Positions 1-7,369 of a DNA stretch of 11,740 nucleotides are shown here, piece after piece. The notes under the pieces are model-generated. The model saw only the letters and a list, made by a program, of their open reading frames with translations, ran no database searches and had not been told where the DNA came from. Position numbers and translations under genes: made by a program. Position 1 is the stretch's first letter; every line of letters starts with the position of its first letter. Source of the DNA: Burkholderiaceae bacterium (GTDB taxonomy: Bacteria > Pseudomonadota > Gammaproteobacteria > Burkholderiales > Burkholderiaceae); the NCBI GenBank assembly GCA_947470165.1, contig CANISN010000034.1, positions 1 to 11,740 on the forward strand, written 5' to 3'.

Positions 1-149
1 AGAGAATCAGTTCAGGGGCAACCGCAATTAAGCGGCTAGTGCGAAACGTTCGTCGTTTGCAGTTATTACATTCCCATTGATTTACGAGATAACGGGTCCT
101 CGGTATGCCCTTGATGCTTTGTAATCCACGTCGAAACCATGTCGACCCC
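1..149 (-). ncRNA. ssrA: tmRNA (transfer-messenger RNA), 5' part, cut by left window edge
   Basis: tmRNA rescues ribosomes stalled on mRNAs without a stop codon: it acts first as an alanyl-tRNA and then as a short message encoding a degradation tag, working with SmpB. Read on the minus strand, the RNA starts with GGGG at 149-146, followed by the typical 5' half of the tRNA-like domain (GGTTTCGACG). Next comes a pseudoknot-like stretch (CCGAG ... CTCGT) and then the resume codon of the tag reading frame at 60-58. The tag stop codon lies in the loop of a small hairpin (CCGC-TTAATT-GCGG), as in other tmRNAs. The 3' half, including the TpsiC arm and CCA end, lies outside the window. The 5' end at 149 is inferred from the GGGG start of known tmRNAs and would be made by RNase P. 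Identification is secure because of the tag. Confidence 0.95.
28..60 (-). other. tmRNA proteolysis-tag reading frame (ANDERFALAA, then TAA)
   Basis: Read on the minus strand, GCA at 60-58 starts a 10-codon frame encoding A-N-D-E-R-F-A-L-A-A and ending in TAA at 30-28. The leading alanine on the tRNA-like part is added before this, so the full tag is one residue longer. The ANDE start and LAA end are the parts generally recognised by SspB/ClpX and ClpXP; ERFALAA is the form I associate with betaproteobacteria. The frame has no start codon of its own because the ribosome resumes on it. Confidence 0.95.
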
Positions 150-172
150 GGAGTTCATGCATTGGAAACTCT

Positions 173-202
173 ATTTTAAGGCCCTTAGGCTTAAATTGCT
201 AA
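173..202 (-). promoter_or_regulatory. Candidate ssrA promoter
   Basis: On the minus strand, TTAGCA (202-197) and TAAAAT (178-173) lie 18 nt apart and match the sigma70 hexamers at 4/6 and 5/6 positions. Transcription would begin near 166, leaving about 17 nt to be removed from the mature 5' end at 149; tmRNA precursors are known to be processed by RNase P. The element lies in the 72-nt gap between the end of the phosphatase gene and ssrA. It is predicted from sequence only. Confidence 0.4.
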
Positions 203-221
203 ATATCTTATGAATGACTTA

Positions 222-905
222 TTAAGCCCTATTGGGAAAGATGATTTCAAGTAGATCTCGAGGGTGGCGCACGAGGTAATCAGCCCCCCAGCCCTCCGGA
301 GGCTCTTCACAGCCACAATAACCATAAGCAGCAGCAATCGTTTTCATGCCCGCCGCCTTGCCAGCTACGATATCGCGAATGTCATCCCCAACATATATCG
401 ATTGACTTGGGTCGATATTAGCCATTCTGGCGGCATGCAGAATTGGCTCTGGATGGGGTTTTGAATGGGGCGTGGTGTCGCCAGAGACTGTAGAGACCGC
501 TCTTTGACGCAGTCCCATAAGCTCTGTTAAGGGCTTGGTAAAACGCTCACTCTTATTGGTCACAATGCCCCAGGGGAGATTAGCGGCATCCAATTGATTT
601 AATAAGTGATCGACACCATCAAAAAGTATGCTTTTTACCAGTAAAGCTTTTTCATAGTTGGCAAAGAATTCATCACGTAATGAAACGAAATCAGGATGAT
701 TGGTATCAATTCCAAAGGCACTTCCAATAAGCCCTCGTGCTCCTGCGGAAGCGTGTGGGCGCAACTTTTCATATTGCTTGGGGGCGAGATTTCTGGCGGT
801 TAGGAGTTTATTAGTCGCTGCCACAAGATCTGGAGCGGTGTCTGCGAGGGTGCCATCTAGATCAAAAAAGACACCCTTGTAAGGACTTACTAACCCGCTG
901 CTCAT
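222..905 (-). CDS. gph: HAD-family phosphatase: phosphoglycolate phosphatase or MurNAc-6-phosphate phosphatase
   Basis: This is a 227-residue cytoplasmic haloacid-dehalogenase-fold phosphatase with all four catalytic motifs. Motif I is DLDGT, with nucleophile Asp15 and acid/base Asp17. Motif II is IVTNK (Thr116), motif III has Lys149 in SKPHPEP, and motif IV is VGDDIRD (Asp174/Asp175, Mg2+ ligands). An alpha-helical cap lies between motifs I and II. Gph proteins clear 2-phosphoglycolate arising from DNA repair. The same subfamily includes MupP, which dephosphorylates MurNAc-6-P in peptidoglycan recycling and, in Pseudomonas, also sits next to ubiG, so the substrate cannot be settled from this sequence. 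The start codon overlaps the ubiG stop (ATGA, 905-902), implying translational coupling; there is no clear Shine-Dalgarno sequence. The gene ends 72 nt before ssrA. Family is certain; the gph symbol is the conventional choice. Confidence 0.9.
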   Translation of the reverse strand: MSSGLVSPYKGVFFDLDGTLADTAPDLVAATNKLLTARNLAPKQYEKLRPHASAGARGLIGSAFGIDTNHPDFVSLRDEFFANYEKALLVKSILFDGVDHLLNQLDAANLPWGIVTNKSERFTKPLTELMGLRQRAVSTVSGDTTPHSKPHPEPILHAARMANIDPSQSIYVGDDIRDIVAGKAAGMKTIAAAYGYCGCEEPPEGWGADYLVRHPRDLLEIIFPNRA

Positions 906-1591
906 TTACGTACAGCAATCATATAGTTCACGTCCACATCTTCACCTAATTTATAGACTTGAGTAATGGGGTTATATGTCATCCCCTTAATGCCGATCAT
1001 CTCCAGGCCTGCTTGACGGGTAAAGGCGACTAACTCAGACGGCTTGATAAATTTTGCGTATTCATGGGTACCTTTGGGTAGTAATCGCAATACATATTCA
1101 GCGCCAATAATCGCAAATAAGTAGGACTTGGGGTTGCGATTTAAGGTGCTAAAAAAGAGGGTGCCACCTGGCTTGCAGAGCTTTGCACAGGCACGAACTA
1201 CGGATGCGGGATCTGGGACGTGCTCTAGCATTTCCATGCAGGTCACAACGTCATACTGCCCTGATTGCTCTTCAGCCAGGGCTTCAGCCGAGATAGATCG
1301 ATATGTGAGGCTTGCGCCTACCTCAAGGGCATGTAATTCAGCTACCTTGAGAGCCCTTTCAGATAAATCAATTCCGCATGTATCAGCTCCAGACTGAGAC
1401 ATCGATTCTGCCAGGATGCCACCACCACAGCCGACATCAAGCACTTTTTTGCCATCGAGATCTACAAAGGACTTGATCCAATTTAGGCGCAAAGGATTGA
1501 TAGCATGCAAAGGCTTGAATTCACTATTGGGGTCCCACCAGCGATGGGCTAGAGCGCTAAATTTATTAATTTCAGATTGGTCGACGTTCAT
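902..1591 (-). CDS. ubiG: Ubiquinone biosynthesis O-methyltransferase UbiG
   Basis: UbiG uses S-adenosylmethionine for both O-methylation steps of ubiquinone synthesis, including the last step from demethylubiquinol, and acts peripherally at the inner membrane. The 229-residue protein is close to the usual length (E. coli about 240). The family N-terminus [12 protein letters not shown] (10-21) and the NPLRLNWI segment (32-39) are present. SAM motif I is LDVGCGGG (51-58), the acidic ribose-binding residue is in GIDLSE (Asp75), and the next motif is [13 protein letters not shown] (113-125), followed by the LxKPGG turn (118-123 region onward to 143) before STLNR. The start gives the expected N-terminus but has no Shine-Dalgarno sequence. 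Its stop overlaps the phosphatase start by 4 nt, so the two form an operon. It lies behind the ompA terminator, so it needs its own promoter or read-through; TATATT at 1641-1636 is a possible -10 but has no convincing -35. Confidence 0.96.
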   Translation of the reverse strand: MNVDQSEINKFSALAHRWWDPNSEFKPLHAINPLRLNWIKSFVDLDGKKVLDVGCGGGILAESMSQSGADTCGIDLSERALKVAELHALEVGASLTYRSISAEALAEEQSGQYDVVTCMEMLEHVPDPASVVRACAKLCKPGGTLFFSTLNRNPKSYLFAIIGAEYVLRLLPKGTHEYAKFIKPSELVAFTRQAGLEMIGIKGMTYNPITQVYKLGEDVDVNYMIAVRK

Positions 1592-1650
1592 GGTTTATGA
1601 GGGCAAATAGACTGCTAATGAGTGGGTGAGATACGAATATAGCGGAAATA

Positions 1651-1678
1651 AAAAAGCCCGCACGAAGCGGGCTTTTTT
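1651..1678 (-). terminator. Rho-independent terminator of ompA
   Basis: A GC-rich hairpin, GCCCGC (minus strand 1672-1667) with loop TTCGT and GCGGGC (1661-1656), is followed on the minus strand by a run of Ts, starting about 15 nt past the ompA stop. The flanking A and T runs extend the stem to 11 bp, so the structure is symmetrical and could also work on the plus strand, but only ompA points into it at close range. Confidence 0.93.
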
Positions 1679-1692
1679 ACAAGTAAAAAGAA

Positions 1693-2283
1693 TTACTTAA
1701 CAGCTGATGTACCAACAACTTCGATATCGGTACGGCGGTTCTTGGCGCGACCTTCAGCAGTTGCATTGCTTGCAACTGGATTGCTCTTGCCTTTTGATTC
1801 TGTATAAACGCGGCTACCGTCAACACCTTTGCTTACTAAGTAAGCTTTAACGGACTGAGCACGACGCTGGCCGAGAGCCATGTTGTAAGCATCAGTACCA
1901 ACGCTGTCAGTATTACCAACAGCAATAACGACTTCTAATTTGATTTTGCTTAAGTCTCTAGCAATTTTGTCCAAAGTAGCCATACCTTCAGCCTTCAATG
2001 TTGCTTTGTCGAAGTCATAAAGAGTGTCAGCTTGTAATGTGATCTTGCTTTGAGTAACTTTTGAAGCAGGCGCAGCAGCAGCAGCTTTAGGAGCTAGGAA
2101 GCCATCACAACCCTTAGCAGCAGTCGCAGGGGTCCAGCTAGCGTCACGCCAGCACAATGTGCCGTCGCCGTTTTTCCAAGAAATGCCAGTTGAGTTGACC
2201 CAGTTGTCAACGTTTTGAGCAGAAGTAGCGGTGGCAGCAACAGAAATTACGCCAGCAAGTACCAGTTTTAGGGTTTTGTTCAT
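1693..2283 (-). CDS. ompA: OmpA-family outer membrane/peptidoglycan-binding protein (no beta barrel)
   Basis: This 196-residue secreted protein probably tethers the outer envelope to peptidoglycan. Residues 1-22 form a Sec signal peptide (Lys near the start, a hydrophobic core, and an AxA-type site before Gln23). The N-terminal part (23-65) is short, with cysteines at 44 and 59 that could form a disulfide, then an Ala-rich linker (67-73). The OmpA C-terminal domain covers about 80-190: the first strand LYDFDKATL, then Asp126 and Arg141, which align with the E. coli Asp271/Arg286 pair that holds diaminopimelate. The eight-stranded barrel of E. coli OmpA is absent; this short form is common in Burkholderiales. 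A clear Shine-Dalgarno GAGGA (2294-2290) lies 6-7 nt before the ATG, the best in the window, and the terminator behind it is strong, both consistent with high expression. No lipobox is seen at the signal cleavage site. Confidence 0.9.
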   Translation of the reverse strand: MNKTLKLVLAGVISVAATATSAQNVDNWVNSTGISWKNGDGTLCWRDASWTPATAAKGCDGFLAPKAAAAAPASKVTQSKITLQADTLYDFDKATLKAEGMATLDKIARDLSKIKLEVVIAVGNTDSVGTDAYNMALGQRRAQSVKAYLVSKGVDGSRVYTESKGKSNPVASNATAEGRAKNRRTDIEVVGTSAVK

Positions 2284-2444
2284 TTTTAGTCCTCAAAAAT
2301 CTCTTTTTTAATTAAAGTCAAACTTAAATGTAATTCGCCCTACCTTGAAGCAAAAAAACTGCAAAGCGACACATCTCAATTTCGTACAAACTACTAGAAT
2401 CTTAGCATAGGGGCTAGCAGTCATCAAAATGATATTATTTATAG
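2284..2444. promoter_or_regulatory. Divergent promoter region between ompA and gyrA
   Basis: This 161-nt AT-rich non-coding spacer must carry the promoters of both flanking genes. On the minus strand toward ompA, TTTGCT followed by TACATT at a 16-nt spacing is a weak candidate, and GAGGA at 2294-2290 is the ompA ribosome binding site. On the plus strand toward gyrA, TAGAAT (2395-2400, 5/6 match to the -10 consensus) and TATTAT (2433-2438) are candidate -10 boxes, but neither has a recognisable -35 at 16-18 nt. A short palindrome, ATCA-AAA-TGAT (2423-2433), overlaps the second one. The assignment of individual boxes is uncertain. Confidence 0.5.
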
Positions 2445-5150
2445 ATGGAACAAGCCGCTAAAGAAACACTACCAATATCCCTAGAAGACGAAATGCGGCG
2501 GTCCTATTTGGACTACGCAATGAGCGTCATTGTCGGCAGAGCCCTGCCAGATGTCCGTGATGGCCTCAAACCGGTACATCGCCGAGTCTTATTTGCAATG
2601 TATGAATTAAACAACGATTGGAACCGAGCTTACAAAAAATCTGCCCGTATAGTTGGCGACGTGATCGGTAAATACCATCCGCATGGCGATTCTGCGGTGT
2701 ATGACACCATTGTTCGCATGGCCCAAGACTTCTCTCTGCGCTATATGTTGATTGATGGGCAGGGTAATTTTGGCTCAGTAGACGGGGATAATGCTGCTGC
2801 AATGCGGTATACCGAGATCCGCCTGCGTAAGATTGCCCATGAGCTTTTGGCTGATTTGGACAAGGAAACGGTCGATTTTGGCCCAAATTACGATGGGAGC
2901 GAGAAAGAACCCCTTATTCTTCCTGCAAAAGTACCTAATTTGCTAATTAACGGTAGTTCAGGTATTGCGGTGGGTATGGCGACCAATATTCCTCCCCATA
3001 ACTTGGATGAGGTGGTTACAGCCTGTTTACATGTCCTTCACAACCCAGATTGCACAATTGATGAGTTAATCGAGATTATTCCTGCGCCTGATTTCCCGAC
3101 CGCTGGGATTATTTATGGCGTTCAAGGTGTTCGTGAAGGTTATCGCACTGGCCGAGGTCGTGTCGTGATGCGTGCCAAAACTCACTTTGAAGAGCTTGAT
3201 AAAGGCGCGCGTCAGGCCATCATCGTTGATGAGTTGCCATACCAGGTGAATAAAAAGAACTTGCTCGAGCGGATTGCTGAGTTGGTGAATGAGAAAAAAG
3301 TAGAGGGTATCTCTGATCTGCGCGATGAGTCCGATAAGTCAGGCATGCGCGTAGTAATCGAACTCAAGCGCGGTGAAGTGCCTGAAGTAGTTCTCAATAA
3401 TTTATATAAGAGCACGCAGTTACAAGATAACTTCGGTATGAACATGGTGGCTCTAGTAGATAACCAGCCGCGCCTGTTGAACCTGAAGCAAATGCTTGAG
3501 TACTTCCTGCAACATCGCCGCGAAGTAGTCACGCGTCGCACGATTTTTGAATTACGTAAGGCACGTGAGCGTGGTCACGTCTTAGAAGGTTTGGCTGTTG
3601 CATTGGCAAATATTGATGAGTTTATTGCCATTATCAAAGCCGCTGCAAACCCAGTAGTTGCTAAGCAAGAATTAATGAGCAAGGCGTGGGACTCTTCTAT
3701 GGTGCGTGAGATGTTAGCGCGAGCTGAGACGGATACCCCTGGCGGTCGTAATGCTTACCGCCCCGAAGGTTTGTTGCCAGAGTACGGTATGCAAACCACT
3801 GGCTTGTATCGCCTATCTGATAGCCAAGCGCAAGAAATTTTGCAGATGCGTTTGCAACGTTTGACTGGCCTTGAGCAAGACAAGATTGTGAATGAGTACA
3901 AAGATGTGATGGCAGAGATTTCTGACTTGCTGGATTTACTCGCCAAGCCAGAACGCGTTACTCATGTGATCGAGTCTGAGTTGAAAGAAGTTCAAGCGGA
4001 ATTTGGTATTGCTGGCGGTGATTCAGGTCGCCGTTCATTTATTGAAATGAATGCGACTGAATTATTCACAGAGGATTTAATTACACCGCAAGATATGGTG
4101 GTAACCCTTTCTAATACTGGCTATATGAAGAGTCAGCCTCTGAGTGAGTACCGTGCACAGAAGCGCGGTGGTCGTGGAAAGCAGGCTGCAGCTACCAAGA
4201 ATGAAGATTGGATTGAAACACTCTTCGTCGCCAATACTCACGACATCATCTTATGCTTCTCTGATCGTGGTCGTATGTACTGGCTCAAAGTGTGGGAGGT
4301 TCCACAAGGCAGCCGTAACTCACGTGGCAAGCCAATCGTCAACATGTTCCCATTGATTGAGGGTGAAAAGATTACGGTGATACTCCCGATCAAGGGGTAC
4401 CAAGATGATCATTACGTCTTTATGGCAACAAGCTTAGGTACGGTGAAGAAGACGCGTTTATCTGATTTCTCGAATCCACGTAAAGCCGGAATTATTGCGG
4501 TTGATTTAAATGAGAATGACTTCTTAGTGGGCGCAGCGATTACCGATGGCCAGCACGATGTAATGCTCTTCTCTGATGCTGGTAAAGCAGTCCGCTTTGA
4601 TGAGAATGATGTTCGTCCAATGGGTCGTACAGCTCGAGGTGTACGAGGTATGAACTTGGGAGAAGGTCATCAAGTGATCGCTATGCTAGTTGCTGTGGCA
4701 GAAGTTGAGGGAGTTGAGGCCATCACTATTGACGCTGAAGGTAATGCTATTCCAAGTAGCGTTCTGACTGCCACTGAAAATGGTTTTGGTAAACGTACTC
4801 CAATTGGTGAATATACCCGTCATGGTCGCGGCACTAAAGGCATGATCGCGATTCAGACAACGGAGCGCAACGGTAAAGTGGTTGCCGCTGCTCTGGTTTC
4901 TCCTGAAGATCAAATTATGTTGATCACTACTGGCGGTATTTTGGTCCGCACCCGTGTCTCAGAGATTCGTGAAATGGGGCGCGCCACACAGGGCGTCACC
5001 TTAATTAACGTTGATGAGGGCACCCGCTTATCTGGCTTACAACGCATTGCTGAAAGTGATTCGGATGACGAGGGTGATGAAGTAGAAGAGGGTGATGTAT
5101 CTGCTGATCCAGCAACCGATTCCCCTTCTGATGCGGCAGGTGACGCGTAA
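2445..5150 (+). CDS. gyrA: DNA gyrase subunit A
   Basis: GyrA is the DNA-breaking subunit of the A2B2 gyrase that introduces negative supercoils. The 901-residue protein has a winged-helix breakage-reunion domain with catalytic Tyr122 ([10 protein letters not shown]). The region around the active site has Ser83 and Asp87, the residues usual in quinolone-susceptible strains. The tower and coiled coil run to about 520. The C-terminal beta-pinwheel (about 535-865) contains the GyrA box QKRGGRG (572-578), which separates gyrase from topoisomerase IV ParC. Residues 871-901 form an acidic tail. Between [10 protein letters not shown] and SVLTATENG (about 750-772) there is an extra stretch of roughly 15-20 residues compared with my memory of E. 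coli and Burkholderia GyrA. The start gives the family N-terminus ([27 protein letters not shown]), but no Shine-Dalgarno precedes it. It heads the plus-strand gene series. Confidence 0.98.
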   Translation: MEQAAKETLPISLEDEMRRSYLDYAMSVIVGRALPDVRDGLKPVHRRVLFAMYELNNDWNRAYKKSARIVGDVIGKYHPHGDSAVYDTIVRMAQDFSLRYMLIDGQGNFGSVDGDNAAAMRYTEIRLRKIAHELLADLDKETVDFGPNYDGSEKEPLILPAKVPNLLINGSSGIAVGMATNIPPHNLDEVVTACLHVLHNPDCTIDELIEIIPAPDFPTAGIIYGVQGVREGYRTGRGRVVMRAKTHFEELDKGARQAIIVDELPYQVNKKNLLERIAELVNEKKVEGISDLRDESDKSGMRVVIELKRGEVPEVVLNNLYKSTQLQDNFGMNMVALVDNQPRLLNLKQMLEYFLQHRREVVTRRTIFELRKARERGHVLEGLAVALANIDEFIAIIKAAANPVVAKQELMSKAWDSSMVREMLARAETDTPGGRNAYRPEGLLPEYGMQTTGLYRLSDSQAQEILQMRLQRLTGLEQDKIVNEYKDVMAEISDLLDLLAKPERVTHVIESELKEVQAEFGIAGGDSGRRSFIEMNATELFTEDLITPQDMVVTLSNTGYMKSQPLSEYRAQKRGGRGKQAAATKNEDWIETLFVANTHDIILCFSDRGRMYWLKVWEVPQGSRNSRGKPIVNMFPLIEGEKITVILPIKGYQDDHYVFMATSLGTVKKTRLSDFSNPRKAGIIAVDLNENDFLVGAAITDGQHDVMLFSDAGKAVRFDENDVRPMGRTARGVRGMNLGEGHQVIAMLVAVAEVEGVEAITIDAEGNAIPSSVLTATENGFGKRTPIGEYTRHGRGTKGMIAIQTTERNGKVVAAALVSPEDQIMLITTGGILVRTRVSEIREMGRATQGVTLINVDEGTRLSGLQRIAESDSDDEGDEVEEGDVSADPATDSPSDAAGDA

Positions 5151-5159
5151 GGCGTCATC
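5139..5159 (+). other. Inverted repeat spanning the gyrA stop codon
   Basis: GGTGACGC (5139-5146) can pair with GCGTCATC (5152-5159) around the loop GTAAG, giving 8 bp including one G-U pair. The gyrA stop codon lies in the loop. No T run follows, so it is not a standard rho-independent terminator. It could shield the gyrA 3' end or modulate read-through into serC, which starts 18 nt later. Function is unknown. Confidence 0.3.
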
Positions 5160-5177
5160 ACTAAATTAGCTAACACG

Positions 5178-6275
5178 ATGAGCTTTGACCACCGCATCTT
5201 CAATTTCGCTGCGGGGCCGGCCACTCTGCCTGAAGAAGTATTGAAGCAGGCTGCCGATGAAATGCTCAATTGGCGTGGGCTTGGAACAAGCGTGATGGAG
5301 ATTAGCCATCGCAGTAAAGAATTCATGGAAGTATATGAAGAGGTGGTGCAAGATCTGCGCGCCTTGATGAATATTCCAAGTAACTATGAAATCTTGTTTT
5401 TACAAGGTGGTGGCCTTGGACAAAATGCAGCTATTCCAATGAACCTAATGCCTTTGGCTAAAAATGGTCCTAGGGCGGATTACATTGTGACCGGCATATG
5501 GTCAGAAAAATCTTATAAAGAAGCACAGAAGTACGGTATAGCAAACCTAGCGGCATCTTCTGCCGCAGAAAAGTTCAATACGATTCCTCCAAGAGATACT
5601 TGGGAGCTATCGGATGATGCCGCTTATGTTCTCTACTGTGCCAATGAGACTATTGGTGGTGTTGAGTTCCCAAATGTGCCAGATGTTGGTCAGACTTGTT
5701 TGGTGGCAGATATTTCTAGTAACTTCCTCTCTAAGGAGATGGATGTTACTCAGTGTGGCGTCTGGTTTGGTGGAGTACAAAAAAACATCGGCCCATCGGG
5801 CGTGACTATTGTGATTGTTCGCCAAGACTTGATAGGTCACAGTATGGGCATCACCCCATTGATTTGGGACTGGTCTATCCAGGCCGGCACCCAATCTATG
5901 ATCAACACACCACCTACTTTCTCAATTTATATGGCTGGCCTAGGATTTAAGTGGCTTCTTAAGCAGGGCGGTGTTAAGGTTATTGAAAAGCGTAATAAAG
6001 AAAAAGCCGACCTACTCTATAGCTACTTAGACCAAAGTAGCTTGTATGAGAATCGCGTTACTAAAGAATATCGCTCTCGTATGAACGTGACTTTCTTCTT
6101 AAAGGATGAGTCTTTGAATGCGGAGTTTTTAGAGCAATCCAATGCTGCGGGATTGGTTGCTTTGCGCGGTCATAAAGCTGCAGGTGGTATGCGCGCAAGT
6201 ATTTACAACGCAATGCCGCTAGAGGGCGTCAAGACCTTAGTGGAATTTATGCGTGACTTTGAAAGGCGTGCCTAA
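5178..6275 (+). CDS. serC: Phosphoserine aminotransferase
   Basis: SerC is a PLP enzyme of fold type I that transaminates 3-phosphohydroxypyruvate with glutamate to O-phosphoserine in serine synthesis. It also acts on 3-hydroxy-2-oxo-4-phosphonooxybutanoate in the DXP-dependent pyridoxal phosphate pathway. The 365-residue length is normal. Visible features are the N-terminal IFNFAAGPATLPEEVL, the substrate-binding SHR (43-45), the QGGG loop (76-79), Trp108 (GIWSEKS) positioned to stack on PLP, Asp178 for the pyridine nitrogen (ADISSN), and Schiff-base Lys202 in GGVQKNIGPSG. The C-terminal GHKAAGGMRASIYNAMP (331-347) is typical of the family. It begins 27 nt after gyrA without a clear Shine-Dalgarno, and its TAA overlaps the pheA ATG by one base (TAATG, 6273-6277). 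It is first in the serC-pheA-hisC-tyrA-aroA block. Confidence 0.97.
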   Translation: MSFDHRIFNFAAGPATLPEEVLKQAADEMLNWRGLGTSVMEISHRSKEFMEVYEEVVQDLRALMNIPSNYEILFLQGGGLGQNAAIPMNLMPLAKNGPRADYIVTGIWSEKSYKEAQKYGIANLAASSAAEKFNTIPPRDTWELSDDAAYVLYCANETIGGVEFPNVPDVGQTCLVADISSNFLSKEMDVTQCGVWFGGVQKNIGPSGVTIVIVRQDLIGHSMGITPLIWDWSIQAGTQSMINTPPTFSIYMAGLGFKWLLKQGGVKVIEKRNKEKADLLYSYLDQSSLYENRVTKEYRSRMNVTFFLKDESLNAEFLEQSNAAGLVALRGHKAAGGMRASIYNAMPLEGVKTLVEFMRDFERRA

Positions 6276-7369
6276 TGAACTCCAAAGACCAGAGTACCGA
6301 AGAACAGCGCTTAGCACCAATACGCGACAAAATCGATGCGCTGGATGCGCAAATTTTAGATTTACTCACACAACGCGCAAAAGCAGCGCAAGAGGTCGGT
6401 CATGTCAAGGGCGGGTTTTCATCCCCAGTCTTTAGGCCTGAGCGTGAACGTCAAGTTGTAGCGCGCTTACAAGATATTAATATGGGCCCTTTATTGCCAG
6501 ACGGAATTGCTGCTATTTGGCGTGAAGTGATGTCGGCCTGCAGGGCTTTGGAAGCTCGTCAAACGATTGCTTATCTCGGGCCAGTGGGTACGTTTTCAGA
6601 ACAAGCAGCGCAAACATATTTTGGGCACTCAATTGCAGGTCTTCCTTGCAACAGTTTGGATGAAGTATTTAAGGCGGTAGAAAAGGGCGCAGCTCAATTT
6701 GGAGTTGTGCCTGTTGAGAATTCTAGCGAGGGCGCCATCTCCCGTACCTTGGATTTACTACTAGACTCTTCGATGCAAATTAGTGGTGAAGTAGTTTTAC
6801 CAATTCGCCACCATTTATTAACCAAGAGTGGCGATTTAAATGGCGTGACTTCTGTATGTGCACATGCTCAAGCCTTAGCTCAATGCCAGCAATGGTTGAG
6901 TTTGCATGCCCCACAACTTCAGCGTCAAGCAGTGAGCAGTAATGCTGAGGCTGCTCGTATGGCGGCAAGTGATCCTACTGTAGCTGCGATTGCAGGTGAT
7001 CCTGCGCAAGAGGCATATGGTCTTCAAGCAGTTGCTGCACAAATTCAGGATGACCCGCACAACCGTACTCGTTTTGTGGTGGTTGGTACTTACGAGTGCC
7101 AACCTACAGGTCAGGACCAGACTTCTTTGGTACTTTCGGTTGATAACCAGCCAGGTGCGGTTCATCGCCTATTAGGGCCTCTCGCTAAACATGGTGTTTC
7201 TATGAATCGTTTTGAGTCTCGTCCTGCACGCAAGGGAACTTGGGAATATCACTTTTACATCGATGTAGCGGGTCATGCGAATGATGTAAAAGTAGCCAAA
7301 GCATTGGAAGAGTTAAAAACGACTGCTGCTTTTTATAAAAATCTCGGTTCATACCCTCATTCGACATGA
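6275..7369 (+). CDS. pheA: Bifunctional chorismate mutase/prephenate dehydratase (P-protein)
   Basis: This enzyme converts chorismate to prephenate and then to phenylpyruvate, the committed branch to phenylalanine. In 364 residues there are three domains. The first is an AroQ-type chorismate mutase (about 11-93) with active-site candidates Arg17, Arg34, Lys45 and Glu58. The second is a prephenate dehydratase (about 96-272) starting at TIAYLGPVGTFSEQAA and containing the catalytic motif NRTRFVVVG (263-271, Thr265). The third is a C-terminal ACT domain (about 283-357) with ESRPARKG (314-321), which in this family binds phenylalanine for feedback inhibition. A Shine-Dalgarno-like AAGG lies 8-9 nt before the ATG, inside the serC end. 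The start overlaps the serC stop by 1 nt and the stop overlaps the hisC start by 4 nt (ATGA), so the three are likely translationally coupled. The enzyme is intact. Confidence 0.97.
   Translation: MNSKDQSTEEQRLAPIRDKIDALDAQILDLLTQRAKAAQEVGHVKGGFSSPVFRPERERQVVARLQDINMGPLLPDGIAAIWREVMSACRALEARQTIAYLGPVGTFSEQAAQTYFGHSIAGLPCNSLDEVFKAVEKGAAQFGVVPVENSSEGAISRTLDLLLDSSMQISGEVVLPIRHHLLTKSGDLNGVTSVCAHAQALAQCQQWLSLHAPQLQRQAVSSNAEAARMAASDPTVAAIAGDPAQEAYGLQAVAAQIQDDPHNRTRFVVVGTYECQPTGQDQTSLVLSVDNQPGAVHRLLGPLAKHGVSMNRFESRPARKGTWEYHFYIDVAGHANDVKVAKALEELKTTAAFYKNLGSYPHST

Noticed and set aside
2566..2886. Minus-strand 106-codon open frame inside the 5' part of gyrA
   Set aside because: It is antisense to the highly conserved breakage-reunion domain, and its translation resembles no protein I know.
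4910..5326. Minus-strand 138-codon open frame across the gyrA end and serC start
   Set aside because: It lies fully antisense to two clearly conserved genes, has a low-complexity Ser-rich translation and no family resemblance, so it is a shadow of the real coding frames.
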